Source of the DNA: Oscillatoria sp. SIO1A7 | GTDB taxonomy: Bacteria > Cyanobacteriota > Cyanobacteriia > Cyanobacteriales > Laspinemataceae | NCBI GenBank assembly: GCA_010672965.1 | Contig: JAAHFN010000019.1 | Coordinates: 1-64,000, forward strand | Reading direction: 5' to 3' | Length of the DNA: 64,000 bases | Part shown: one piece after another, positions 8,093 to 17,123 of the stretch | Position numbering within the stretch: position 1 is the first letter of the stretch | Layout: each line of letters starts with the position of its first letter | Notes under the pieces: generated by a model | The model's database searches: none | What the model was told of the DNA's origin: nothing | Seen by the model: the letters and a program-made list of their open reading frames with translations, nothing else | Translations under genes and position numbers: made by a program

Positions 8093-9943
8093 CTAAGACT
8101 TATCCGAGGGGAAATAAAAATAAATTAACCAAATTATCAGCAGCATCAAAGACGTCGCCGGAATATTAGTCAAGCTCCAGTCCGCGATGCGCCAGACCAA
8201 GAATCCAAAGACGAACCAGATATAAACAAGACTAAAAGGAGCATAGATACCCAAGACCAGAGCATCGCGCCCTTTTTCCTGAGTTGGCTTTCCCCGAAAG
8301 AGATTGCCATAAAAACCAAAAGAACGACTGCGCAGATTGTTAATCCCGCTCAGGGCAACGGCCAAATAATAGCCATCAAACTTAGCTAGAGGATTGAGAT
8401 TGACAGCGACGGTAACCAGAGCCGAGACCATCAGCAGATAGCTGGTTGTTTGCAGCCAACTGGCCGGAGTCGCCCAATTCCACAACCAAAAAGCGATCGC
8501 CCATATTGTGAATTGCACCAAAACCCCAGCGGCGACAACTAGAAACCGCTGCAACCGCTTGACCAAGCAGTAAGAATCCGTTGTATTCGTATAGGCAGCG
8601 GGCATCATCATAATAAAGAGCAAGCCAATTTCGGGAACGATACCGCCATAATTTTTAAGAGTAAAAGCATGACCCAGTTCGTGGAGCCCGACCACCAGCG
8701 CCGAGAGCAAGGCAAAAGGAATCAGCAGAGAACCTCCATGTGCCGCCAACATTTGTTGGCCTTGGTAGAGAACTGCTTCCCAGCGGTTCGTGCCGACTAT
8801 TGCCGAAGAAATTAGAAAAGCGCCAAGCAGGAAAGCAAACGATCGCGTCCAAATCCAGCGCAGGCTATTGATATTTTTTTCCAACCATTGGTCTGGATTA
8901 AACAAAGGGATGCGAAAGAACAACAACTGCATCGGATTAAACTTCTTTTTTGGACGCTCCGGTGGCTTGCTACCTTCCAGCATCGCCGTTGCTGCCAGCA
9001 TTTGCAGCAAGCGTTTGACGTAAGCGGGACTAACCCTAAATTGCTGGGCAATAGCTTCCGGCGGCTGGTTGCCCACTTCGTCGATAATTCTTTTATCGCG
9101 ATCGCCCGCTTGCAAAAAAGTCACGTCCTCTGGATTGCGCAAAATCCAATATCCCTCTGGATGCTCTATCCAATGCACGCAAGGCTTCAATCCTGAAGAA
9201 TTCCTTCCGCTCCCTGCCAGCTCATCTCCCGGATTCTCTTCAGAAGCGGCATTAACTTCCGGCGGCGTCACGTCCGTCTCTTGCAACGGTTCTTGCTCTT
9301 CCTCTGGACTCCAGGCCAATATCCCCAATTGGATTAGTTTTTGCAAAAGTTCTACTAGCAAATTGGCAGGAGAGCGATCGCCCAACTCTTGCTCGCATTT
9401 GGCTTGAATTTCGCCAACGGTATGGTAGCCTACGAAGTAGCGCAGAGCCAGTCCTTCGGCGCTAGAAAACAGGGCTCGCAAAGAACCTTCTTTAGCTTTA
9501 AAAACTATTTGGTCTGAATCGCGAACTTCGGTAATAGTCCAATAAGGGGTCAGGTCGGGACAAATCCATTCCGCGCAATCTTCCCAAATTAACCCGACCG
9601 ATTGTATTTCTATTTCCGGCTCGGCTTCGGGAACGGGCAATTCCAGAATGCCAAGGGCGATAAATTTTTCCAGTAGCTCCACCACCAAATTGGCAGAAAT
9701 CGCATCTCCGAAGCGATCGCGGCATTTGCTTTGGACTTCCGACACCGTAAGGCGATCGGTAAAATGCTGTAGGGCAAAGCCTTCCGCAGCAGAAAACCGA
9801 AATTGTAAGGAACCATCTAGAGAGCGCAGGACAACTCGATCGTCGCCTCGGACTCTAGCCAGCTTCCAGCAGTCCCCGATGCGAGGACAAATCCAGCGAT
9901 CGTAATCCCCTTGAGGGAAGCGTTCTTTAAGATTAGTAGCCAT
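8093..9943 (-). CDS. M50-family membrane metalloprotease with PqqD-like N-terminal repeats
   Basis: The ATG at 9943 is chosen; the frame extends to a TTG at 9988 without a better site. The N-terminal half has two clear copies of a PqqD-like segment (FSAAEGFALQHFTDRLTVSE and FSSAEGLALRYFVGYHTVGE, each ending LGIL) and a third, more diverged one (IIDEVGNQPPEAIAQQFRVS). The C-terminal half is a multi-pass membrane protein. The zinc motif HELGH is near residue 418, and LNPLAKFDGYY lies about 100 residues later, the usual arrangement of M50 / putative peptide zinc metalloproteases. Relatives occur with HlyD proteins in bacterial peptide-processing operons. The HlyD-like gene lies 246 bp downstream on the same strand. 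Substrate unknown. Confidence 0.85.
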   Translation of the reverse strand: MATNLKERFPQGDYDRWICPRIGDCWKLARVRGDDRVVLRSLDGSLQFRFSAAEGFALQHFTDRLTVSEVQSKCRDRFGDAISANLVVELLEKFIALGILELPVPEAEPEIEIQSVGLIWEDCAEWICPDLTPYWTITEVRDSDQIVFKAKEGSLRALFSSAEGLALRYFVGYHTVGEIQAKCEQELGDRSPANLLVELLQKLIQLGILAWSPEEEQEPLQETDVTPPEVNAASEENPGDELAGSGRNSSGLKPCVHWIEHPEGYWILRNPEDVTFLQAGDRDKRIIDEVGNQPPEAIAQQFRVSPAYVKRLLQMLAATAMLEGSKPPERPKKKFNPMQLLFFRIPLFNPDQWLEKNINSLRWIWTRSFAFLLGAFLISSAIVGTNRWEAVLYQGQQMLAAHGGSLLIPFALLSALVVGLHELGHAFTLKNYGGIVPEIGLLFIMMMPAAYTNTTDSYCLVKRLQRFLVVAAGVLVQFTIWAIAFWLWNWATPASWLQTTSYLLMVSALVTVAVNLNPLAKFDGYYLAVALSGINNLRSRSFGFYGNLFRGKPTQEKGRDALVLGIYAPFSLVYIWFVFGFLVWRIADWSLTNIPATSLMLLIIWLIYFYFPSDKS

Positions 9944-10863
9944 TTCCCCAGATAGACGCAGGTCAACCCTCGGGCCAAGGCCCGTCAAACCCCCAATTCC
10001 ACTTGAGGTAAGAAACTCGGGAGAATGGTCTCCCGAGCAGCCAATGAGGATTGGGATGTTAGGAGCAACCTATGCTTGGTTGACTCTTCATATATGTCTC
10101 GGTTGGAAATCCTGTCTTTTTACGAGAATTGCTAGGTTTTGTTACAAAACTTTACATTTACGCGGCCCAGGCGACTAGGGTGTGGGGGGTGTGGGGCCGC
10201 CATTAGTGTGGGGCCGCCATTAGTGTGGGGCCGCCATTAGTGTGGGGCCGCCATTAGTGTGGGGCCGCCATTAGTGTGGGGCCGCCATCGGTGTGGGGCC
10301 GCCATCGGTGTGGGGGAAGACAAGGGGACTTGGGGACCTTTAAGTTTTGAGTTTTAAGTTTTGAGTTTTAAGTTTTAAGTTCTTAGCTTGAGAGTTTTAA
10401 GTTTTAAGTTCTTAGACCAATTCTGTATGAAGCTGCAGGCAATAACGACCTTTATCTACCGTTCGGGCTCAGGGCTCAGCCCGAACGGTGGGTTTGTTGC
10501 ATCTTCATACAGAAATGGTATTAGCTTGAGAGTTTTAGGTTTTAAGTTCTTAGCTTGAGAGTTCTTAGCTTGAGAGTTTTGACTTCTTAGCTTGAGAGTT
10601 TTGACTTCTTAGCTTGAGAGTTTGAAGACATGATAATTGCCAATCTTTAATTGAAAATCTAAACCTCAAAACTCTTTTCAATTCCCAATTCCGCTCTTCC
10701 CAATTCCCAATTCCGCTCTTCCCAATTCCCAATTCCGCTCTTCCCAATTCCGCTCTTCCCAATTCCCTACACCCCACACCCCACACCCCACACCCTACAC
10801 CCCACACCCCACACCCCACACCCTACACCCTACACCCCACACCCTACACCCCACACCCTACCC
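9944..10863. repeat. Repeat-filled gap with one MITE-like element
   Basis: The gap contains seven GTGTGGGGCCGCCATTAGT/CGGT units (about 10180-10315), AGTTTTAAGTTTTGAG and CTTAGCTTGAGAG units (about 10340-10620), the inverted-repeat element at 10416-10519, CCCAATTCCGCTCTT units (10680-10765) and CCCACACC units (10770-10860). The first ~150 bases hold the leader of the metalloprotease gene. No gene is supported. Confidence 0.75.
10416..10519. mobile_element. MITE-like element, ACCAATTCTGTATGAAG family
   Basis: The left end ACCAATTCTGTATGAAG matches the reverse complement of the right end (CTTCATACAGAAATGGT). The core carries CCGTTCGGGCT/AGCCCGAACGG. A second copy lies at 23270-23410 with the same ends and a different, HIP1-containing core. 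Confidence 0.65.
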
Positions 10864-11688
10864 TTACTGTAGAGAACCGAGCATAATTTTGTCATAAATG
10901 CGATCGCCAAGCCATTTCCTCACAAACATGAATGGTTTAGCAAACTTCCCTCCTGCATATCGAGTCTTGGGCTTTTGCGCCTTAACTGCCTTCGAGACCA
11001 ATTTAGCAATAACCGATGGATGAGAACCTCCTCCCTTTTCATAAGATTCTTTGGTCATGTTGACCATTTTTGTCGCCATATCAGAATAGGCAGAATTGCC
11101 CGACCTCTCTATCATTGGTTGGAGCATGACATCGCCAAACTCTGTTTCAATTGCTCCGGGCTCAATAATGACAACATCGATATTAAATGGCGTCAGCTCT
11201 AACCTCAAACAATCCGACCAGCCTTCTAAAGCATGCTTGGTCGCGTGATACCAAGCTCCTAAAGGAGTATAAATTTTTCCTCCCATAGATGACATATTGA
11301 TAATCTTTCCCGATTTCTGGCCTCTCATATAAGGCAGAGCTAACTGAGTTAATCGAGCCAATCCGAAGATATTGACTTCAAATTGCCTGCGAGCATCCTC
11401 GATAGTCGTATCTTCCATAGCACCGTAAATGGCATAGCCAGCGTTGTTGATTAATACATCTATGCCCCCATTACTTTTTTTAATTTCTTCTACGACATAC
11501 TGGATATCTTCTTCCTTGGTGATATCCATTTTTAAAGCAATGGCACCAAGGGCTTCCAGGTCTTTCATTTTCTCAAGTCTTCTGGCAGCGACATAAACTA
11601 CTAAACCATCTTCGAGTAGTTGCTTGGCGATTTCCTTTCCTATTCCCGAAGATGCTCCGGTTACTAGCGCTACTTTGTTGTTTGTCAT
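10864..11688 (-). CDS. Short-chain dehydrogenase/reductase
   Basis: A classical SDR of 274 residues. The NAD(P)-binding motif TGASSGIG is at 10-17, NNAG near 84, the catalytic Ser in NMSSMGG near 136 and the YHATK active-site pair near 150. An Arg pair (AARRLEK) after the second strand favours NADP(H), by family knowledge. The substrate cannot be read from sequence. It lies at the downstream end of a run of minus-strand redox genes, separated from the next by 126 bp, so co-transcription is possible but not shown. Confidence 0.9.
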   Translation of the reverse strand: MTNNKVALVTGASSGIGKEIAKQLLEDGLVVYVAARRLEKMKDLEALGAIALKMDITKEEDIQYVVEEIKKSNGGIDVLINNAGYAIYGAMEDTTIEDARRQFEVNIFGLARLTQLALPYMRGQKSGKIINMSSMGGKIYTPLGAWYHATKHALEGWSDCLRLELTPFNIDVVIIEPGAIETEFGDVMLQPMIERSGNSAYSDMATKMVNMTKESYEKGGGSHPSVIAKLVSKAVKAQKPKTRYAGGKFAKPFMFVRKWLGDRIYDKIMLGSLQ

Positions 11689-11814
11689 AGTTTCTTACCT
11701 CAAATACAAAGACAAGGAGCAGGGCGACCGCTCGTCCTACTCCTATAATTTACCTTCCTAAACAAACCATTGCGGTTAACAATTACTCAGTCCATATCCG
11801 TTATTAACGGTTTA

Positions 11815-12345
11815 TTATTTAGCGGACTTCAAATACTCCAGCATGGTATCGGCATCAGATACTTCAAAAGGATCGGCTGGGGCGTTATCTGCATAATCGG
11901 GCTCGACAAATATTTTCTCAATAGTGCCGTCGTTTACCACCATTGAGTAGCGCCACGATCGCAGTCCAAAGCCGAGATTGTCTTTGGCAACCAGCATCCC
12001 CATTTTGCGAGTAAACTCTCCGGATCCATCGGGCAGAAGGAACACATTTTGAACCCCTTGCTGTTTGCCCCATTGAAACATAACAAAGGCATCATTAACC
12101 GAGAGGCAGATTACATCATCAACCCCAAGGGCTTTGATGTCGTCATAGTTTTTTTCATACCCGGGGAGATGGGTTGAAGAACAGGTAGGAGTAAAGGCCC
12201 CAGGAAGGGCAAACAAAACGACCCGTTTGCCGCCAAACAGCTCCTCGGTCGTGCGGTCTTGCCAGCGGAAAGGATTTGGTCCTTCCACCGATTCGTCGCG
12301 AACCCTGGTTTTAAAAACGACGTCTGGGACTTTATTCGGATACAT
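11815..12345 (-). CDS. Peroxiredoxin, Prx5-like
   Basis: A 176-residue thiol peroxidase that reduces H2O2 or organic hydroperoxides with thioredoxin or glutaredoxin as donor (family knowledge). The peroxidatic Cys55 lies in the Prx5 signature PGAFTPTCS with the following STHLPGYE. A second Cys (DDVICLSVND) lies near residue 83. WRYSMVVNDG near the C-terminus is also typical of the subfamily. No glutaredoxin domain is fused to it. Neighbours are an SDR and a pirin, consistent with an oxidative-stress context. Confidence 0.93.
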   Translation of the reverse strand: MYPNKVPDVVFKTRVRDESVEGPNPFRWQDRTTEELFGGKRVVLFALPGAFTPTCSSTHLPGYEKNYDDIKALGVDDVICLSVNDAFVMFQWGKQQGVQNVFLLPDGSGEFTRKMGMLVAKDNLGFGLRSWRYSMVVNDGTIEKIFVEPDYADNAPADPFEVSDADTMLEYLKSAK

Positions 12346-12588
12346 AGTTGCCAGATTTTGATTGGGATATCGATGGACAACCGATATTCTACCACATATT
12401 AATGGGCTTATTTATGGCTGATTTGATGGGCGATCGCTTCCCCCACCCCAAAGAGATACGCATTTATAGCACTATGGATCCAGGGAACGGACAGCTTAGG
12501 GGCAAGGAAGAGGGCGAATACCGGCTTGAAATATTTATTTAGCCTTTGGTGCGCGGTGCGGCACCCTACAAATAGAGCGGTTGAGCGT

Positions 12589-13314
12589 TTAAGCTAAATC
12601 AAACAAGAGTATTTCTGAATTATCGATCGCCGCTAACTCAATTGATTCGGCTTGACTGACAGCGACTCCGTCCCCGGCCACAAGCAGGCGATCGTCAAGG
12701 TTTAGGCGACCCCGCGTTACTTGCACCCAGAGGTAGCGATCGCCCCTAGCTGAATAAACTACGGATTTACCGGCATCGAGATTAGTCACATAAATATAGG
12801 CATCTTGATGAATTGTCACCGAGCCATCCCGTCCGTCGGGAGAAACTATTACCCGGAGGCGATTGGATTTGTCCGCTTCTGGGAAAAACGTCTGCTCGTA
12901 GCTAGGAGCCAAACCCCTGCGGTCGGGCATAATCCAGATTTGCAGAAAATGGGCATTTTCCGTTGCCGAATAATTGTACTCGCTATGGGCAATTCCCGTA
13001 CCCGCGCTCATCCTTTGTACTTCTCCCGGCTTAATCAAGGCGGTATTGCCGATTGTATCTTTATGTTCCAGGGCTCCCTCTAGCACATAGGAAATAATCT
13101 CCATATCTCTATGGGAATGCCTCCCGAATCCCCTACCTCCTTTAATTCTATCTTCATTAATTACCCGCAAGCTTCGGTATCCCATATGGGCGGGGTCGTA
13201 ATAGTTAGCAAAGGAAAAACTGTGGTAAGAATTGAGCCAGCCATAATTGGCATGACCTCTTTCCTGAGATGGACGAATCGTAATTACTTTTTTTTGCTTC
13301 GCCGTTAAGCTCAT
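12589..13314 (-). CDS. Pirin family protein (YhhW-like bicupin)
   Basis: The frame extends to 13395, but the ATG at 13314 (MSLTAKQKK) has GGAG nine bases upstream and is preferred. About 241 residues. The signature RPSQERGHANYGWLNSYHSF, then the metal-binding cupin His set in GRHSHRDMEII and the GIAHSEYN motif are all present. Pirins of the YhhW type bind iron and some have quercetin dioxygenase activity in vitro (family knowledge); the cellular role is unknown. Confidence 0.9.
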   Translation of the reverse strand: MSLTAKQKKVITIRPSQERGHANYGWLNSYHSFSFANYYDPAHMGYRSLRVINEDRIKGGRGFGRHSHRDMEIISYVLEGALEHKDTIGNTALIKPGEVQRMSAGTGIAHSEYNYSATENAHFLQIWIMPDRRGLAPSYEQTFFPEADKSNRLRVIVSPDGRDGSVTIHQDAYIYVTNLDAGKSVVYSARGDRYLWVQVTRGRLNLDDRLLVAGDGVAVSQAESIELAAIDNSEILLFDLA

Positions 13315-13605
13315 AGTTTTTTTCTCCATTATGGCAATTTGCTTCTTCTGTATCCACTTTACATCCTGTACCAATGAGATGTCAAGTACATACAAAAAAG
13401 TAAGCTACTTACCAAAAAGATACTAATGTCAACAAAGAGTTGGGCATTGGGCATGGGGCATCGGGCATTGAGCCGACTAGGCGAGAGAGATGAGGGAGAG
13501 AGGGGATAATATTTTGCAAGGTTTCTTCCCAAACTTCCCCTCTCTTTCCTACCGCCACACCCCACACAAGAGCACCCTACACCCTACCGCCACACCCTAA
13601 TTCTC

Positions 13606-14187
13606 TTATGCCAAATTCCCGCGCCGCTTCCAAAGTTGCCGCCAAATAGAACGCACTACTTTCCATTGGTCTATAATATGGAGAGCGATAAAGGCGGCAA
13701 AGGTATAGGAAAACCAGAAATGCAGGTTTCTGCCCAAACCGACTAAGTCTGAATTCTGAGGAAAGAGGTCGGGCAGGGTCATGCCGAGAAAGCGGATGTT
13801 ATTGCTTTTGAACGAGCTGGAAAAGAATAAGCCAGAGATGGGGACAGCCAACATAAACAAATACAGAGTCCCGTGCAGAGCCGCTTTTTGCATCCATTTT
13901 TTGGAGAATTTGGGCAAATGTCGCGTGTATTTTTTCCACGACACGCGCAGGAGAATAAAAATTCTTACGATTAATAATGCGATCGCCAGGACTCCCAGTT
14001 GCTTGTGAAAGTCATACATCGAGTTTCTAATCCATATACTCCTAGGCAATTTAGCCATCACCGTCCCAGTCATAAATAGGATTAGATAGCAGTAGGACAT
14101 TGCCCAATGTACTGCCATCAGTTGGAGATAGGCAGATGTTTTTCTGGGTTTATTTTTATTTTTATTATTTGCGCTAGTCTCGCTCAT
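13606..14187 (-). CDS. Cytochrome b561-like membrane protein
   Basis: The start is placed at 14187 (MSETSANN), four bases after the stop of the upstream MOSC gene, rather than at 14238 inside it. About 193 residues with four or five hydrophobic spans. Histidines suited to haem ligation occur in HWAMSY, FHKQLG, LHGTLY, LHFWFSY and LHIIDQW, as in prokaryotic b561/cytochrome b proteins. Such proteins pass electrons across or within the membrane. Tight spacing with the MOSC gene indicates one transcript, so it may supply or take electrons from a partner of that protein; this is inference. Confidence 0.85.
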   Translation of the reverse strand: MSETSANNKNKNKPRKTSAYLQLMAVHWAMSYCYLILFMTGTVMAKLPRSIWIRNSMYDFHKQLGVLAIALLIVRIFILLRVSWKKYTRHLPKFSKKWMQKAALHGTLYLFMLAVPISGLFFSSSFKSNNIRFLGMTLPDLFPQNSDLVGLGRNLHFWFSYTFAAFIALHIIDQWKVVRSIWRQLWKRRGNLA

Positions 14188-14191
14188 AGGA

Positions 14192-15025
14192 CTAATATCC
14201 TCGTTCACTAAGACCAATAATCTGAACTTTGTCTCCAACTTGGACTGTTCTATTGCCTCCAGTATCGGGCGCTATAGTATTGACGCTCAATTTGTAGAAA
14301 TGATTGAAGCGATCGCGCTCTGTCCAAGGAGGCAAAGACTCTTTTCGAGATTGCACGAAGATGTTTTTGAAATTAGGATAAACTTCTCCGGTCCGAGAAT
14401 CCCGTGTGGGCACTATGCAGCGCTGACAGGGATTTATCCCCTCAAAGCAAACTTCTCCTATTTTCAATAGTATCGGCGATCGCTCGCTTTTAGCAAATAG
14501 TCTGTCTTCCCAAAAGGCAGGCACTCCTGCTATCTCCAGATTAGCCCGCAGCCGAAGCCGAATCTCGCCGACAGTCAAGGGAGGAAACCAGCCAGCGACT
14601 TCTTCAATAGTTGCCGTACTAATAACAGTCGGTCCGGGGGATTTTTTATCGTCGGGAAAGCCAGTTAAGGTATTTTGCTCCAACCGAACTGGAAAGCCAA
14701 AATAATCGCTAAACCAACCTTCCAGAGCGGGGCGTTCTCTATCGATATGAAACTTAGCGGTTTTTTCTGTTCCTTCAATCTGGAGAGAAACTATTTTCAG
14801 CTCGCTATCGAATTGCGATCGCAATCGGTGGACTAATGGATTGCGCTTGCCATTAACAAAATTGCCCTTTTCATCAAACAGGGCTAACTGGCGATCGCTT
14901 TCTAGAGCGCCACTCGGCAGCAAGCGGGATTCTGCGATCGCAACCGAGTCTAGAGATTTAATCGGGTAAATATATATTCTGGCCAGATAAGGTAGGCTTG
15001 AATCCGATCGCATATTCGCTGTCAT
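14192..15025 (-). CDS. MOSC domain protein (YcbX-like)
   Basis: 277 residues. The N-terminus carries a MOSC beta-barrel domain (LARIYIYPIKSLDSVAI). The MOSC domain proper includes the conserved NPCQRCIVPTRDSRTGEV segment with the Cys expected to bind the molybdenum cofactor sulphur. Family members handle molybdopterin-bound sulphur or reduce N-hydroxylated compounds. The next gene, a b561-like cytochrome, begins four bases after the stop, so the pair is likely an electron-transfer unit. Confidence 0.9.
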   Translation of the reverse strand: MTANMRSDSSLPYLARIYIYPIKSLDSVAIAESRLLPSGALESDRQLALFDEKGNFVNGKRNPLVHRLRSQFDSELKIVSLQIEGTEKTAKFHIDRERPALEGWFSDYFGFPVRLEQNTLTGFPDDKKSPGPTVISTATIEEVAGWFPPLTVGEIRLRLRANLEIAGVPAFWEDRLFAKSERSPILLKIGEVCFEGINPCQRCIVPTRDSRTGEVYPNFKNIFVQSRKESLPPWTERDRFNHFYKLSVNTIAPDTGGNRTVQVGDKVQIIGLSERGY

Positions 15026-15177
15026 ATTGTTTTCTATTTTATTCAGGCAATAACTAGGGTGTAGGGATAAGAAGGGATAAGAAGGCGGCTTGGAGAATAA
15101 GCTAAAAGCCCTACACCCTACACCCTACACCCCAGTTATTGCCCCATGCCCCATCCCCAATTCTTTTTCTATTATTG

Positions 15178-15759
15178 CTAATTCAATTTGCTTAGAACCT
15201 CGGCCACCTTACTGCCCAGTGCCTCGATCGCTTGCTGTTGCTTGGTATCTTTTAATTGTCCGTCGCTATCAAATGCTTCAAATGCTTTGGGAATTGCTTT
15301 TTGATCTGGTAATACTATGACGCCAATATTGCCTAGAATCGATCGGACGTGGACTAAGCCCCGCAAACCGCCCAAAGCTCCTGGAGAGGTACTCATAATA
15401 GCTGCTACCTTATCTTTATAGTAAGTAGCGATCGCCGATGACGTTTCCGGGTCGGGACGAGATACCCAATCTATCGTATTTTTAAGCAGCGGAGAGATAG
15501 AGCTATTATACTCGGGGCAAGCAATCAGTAATCCTTGATGTTCTTTCATTAAGGCTTTAATTTTTAGAACATTCTCCGGTAATCCTTTTGCTTCTAAGTC
15601 TTCGTCAAATATAGGCATGGGGAAGTCCCGCAAATCTATATAGGTGACTTCTGCACCGGCTGCCTTGGCTCCCGCAGCAGCTATTTTAACCAATTGTTTA
15701 TTCCAAGAGGCTTCGCGGGCGCTACCAGCAAAAGCTAGGATCTTGGGTGGGTTTGCCAT
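15178..15759 (-). CDS. NADPH-dependent FMN reductase
   Basis: About 193 residues from the ATG at 15759, which has GAGG upstream; an alternative start is 15777. The flavodoxin-like fold is shown by FAGSAREASWNKQLVK (phosphate loop) and the family motif CPEYNSSISPLLKNTIDWVS. Members reduce quinones, azo dyes, chromate or free flavin with NAD(P)H; the substrate here is not determinable. It sits upstream of MOSC on the same strand with a 150-bp repeat-containing gap. Confidence 0.92.
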   Translation of the reverse strand: MANPPKILAFAGSAREASWNKQLVKIAAAGAKAAGAEVTYIDLRDFPMPIFDEDLEAKGLPENVLKIKALMKEHQGLLIACPEYNSSISPLLKNTIDWVSRPDPETSSAIATYYKDKVAAIMSTSPGALGGLRGLVHVRSILGNIGVIVLPDQKAIPKAFEAFDSDGQLKDTKQQQAIEALGSKVAEVLSKLN

Positions 15760-16031
15760 CTTTGAGTCCTCAGTCATCTTGCAATTACTATAGTAAATCC
15801 GAGCCGTGCAAGTGCGATCGCGCTTTTTGCCAGACTTTTATCTGCGGCCCTTTTATATGATTGTGCTTCTCGATACTCTTCTCAAAATGCGATCGAGCGG
15901 CAACGATCTGCTAAAAGCTGACTGCCGATCGCCTGAGAGCTGACTGCTTACTAAAAAACCCGGTAACGTTGACGCGCACCGGGTTTCTTGCTTTAATAAT
16001 AGAGCGACTATATTGGGTTGCTAATTGCTAA
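15760..16031. other. Gap upstream of the FMN reductase gene
   Basis: The part near 15760-15850 should hold the FMN reductase promoter. GCTGACTGC repeats occur at about 15910-15950 and a terminator hairpin at 15957-15985. No gene was seen. Confidence 0.5.
15957..15985 (-). terminator. Terminator after the HTH protein gene
   Basis: AACCCGGT (15957-15964) pairs with ACCGGGTT (15978-15985). On the minus strand the stem is followed by a T run (complement of the A run at 15953-15958). It lies 46 bases past the stop of the gene ending at 16032. Confidence 0.7.
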
Positions 16032-17009
16032 TCAATATTCTAATGAATAGACTTGACCGTCAACTAGCAATCTGGTTATTCCCTTTGCTTCGAGGTAAAA
16101 AGCTACCTTTAGGAAAAGCCCTCCATCGGGAATTTTAATTACGCGCTGGTTACGGGTAGAAAAGCGTCGCGCTACTCGATGATTCTCGAAAATAGGCAGA
16201 GTCTTTTGCTTTTGCTCGATGGATGGGATTTTACCGAGATCCCCAAAATCCCCTAGGGGTCGGGTAATCAATTCCGCCCCCCTATCTACCACTAAGTAGC
16301 ACGGACCCAGCAACTCTGCTTGAGATAGGGGTAAAACTTTAACGGCTGTGTTTCTGGGAATAGGGGGTCTGCCGAGTTCGAGGTCATCCTCATCTTCATC
16401 CTCCTCATACTCCCTATCCTCCTCATACTCCCTATCCTCCTCGTCATCCTCCTCGTCGATTTCTTCATCGAGAAGGTCTTCTCCAAGCATTTCATGTAGA
16501 GTGCTGGCTTCTGCTTTATAGCCCTCTTCTAATGGATCCTCTTTACTATCCCCTTCATACTCGGAGATATCTAGCAGTTCTAGTTGGGTATGAGAGACCC
16601 TGGCTACTTTTTTCTCAGCTACCTTTCCCTCAGCTACCTTTTCTTCGACTGCCTTTTCCTCGGAGGGAGCCACAGAAGACCGCGATCGCTTGCGGCGGCC
16701 GACACTTTCGCCGCCGCTTTTTTCTAAAGTCGGCGAGCTTTTTTCTACGGTCGCAGAGCTTAGTTGTTCGGGAGTTTCCGCCTTTGGCTTATCTACTATT
16801 GCGCTGGAGTTGCTCTGAACGCGACCGGCCCGCTTTTCCTGGAGGAGGTTTTCGTATTCTTCTCCCGACAAACTACTTTTGAGTATGCGGCTAATTGTAG
16901 AGCTACTAACCCCATAGCGACTGGCTAGGGTTAAAGTCGTTTCTCCAGGTTGTCGATATAGTTCCAGGATATCCTGTTTGTCAGAGTCAGATAGTTTTCG
17001 AGAACTCAT
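16032..17009 (-). CDS. HTH-domain protein with acidic low-complexity middle
   Basis: 325 residues. Residues 1-62 are a transposase-type helix-turn-helix (LSDSDKQDILELYRQPGETT, then LASRYGVSSSTISRIL). Residues about 65-170 are Ser/Lys/Glu rich with a VAEGKVAEKKVA repeat. Residues about 180-220 are almost solid Asp/Glu (EEDREYEEDREYEEDED, encoded by an 18-bp repeat). The C-terminal ~100 residues form a globular unit ending VDGQVYSLEY. No DDE catalytic domain is present, so it is more likely a DNA-binding regulator than a transposase. Function unknown. Confidence 0.75.
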   Translation of the reverse strand: MSSRKLSDSDKQDILELYRQPGETTLTLASRYGVSSSTISRILKSSLSGEEYENLLQEKRAGRVQSNSSAIVDKPKAETPEQLSSATVEKSSPTLEKSGGESVGRRKRSRSSVAPSEEKAVEEKVAEGKVAEKKVARVSHTQLELLDISEYEGDSKEDPLEEGYKAEASTLHEMLGEDLLDEEIDEEDDEEDREYEEDREYEEDEDEDDLELGRPPIPRNTAVKVLPLSQAELLGPCYLVVDRGAELITRPLGDFGDLGKIPSIEQKQKTLPIFENHRVARRFSTRNQRVIKIPDGGLFLKVAFYLEAKGITRLLVDGQVYSLEY

Positions 17010-17123
17010 GCCGCATTTTGGATGGGAGATACTTTATATTGGCTCTATTATAGAGCCGTTTGGGCCTTATCTTTTGCCTACAATTCTTGCCAAGGTTTGT
17101 AACCTCCTCATAATGGCGGGGTA

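Noticed and set aside
10780-10862. CACCCCACACC run considered as a CRISPR array
   Set aside because: Units are 7-8 bases without spacers; short tandem repeat, not CRISPR.
12348-12542. 64-codon frame MPDFDWDIDGQPIFYHI..
   Set aside because: It begins in the leader of the peroxiredoxin gene on the opposite strand, with no ribosome site; composition is not protein-like.
16292-16495. 67-codon minus frame rich in RRIGSMRR
   Set aside because: Alternative phase of the 18-bp acidic repeat in the HTH gene.
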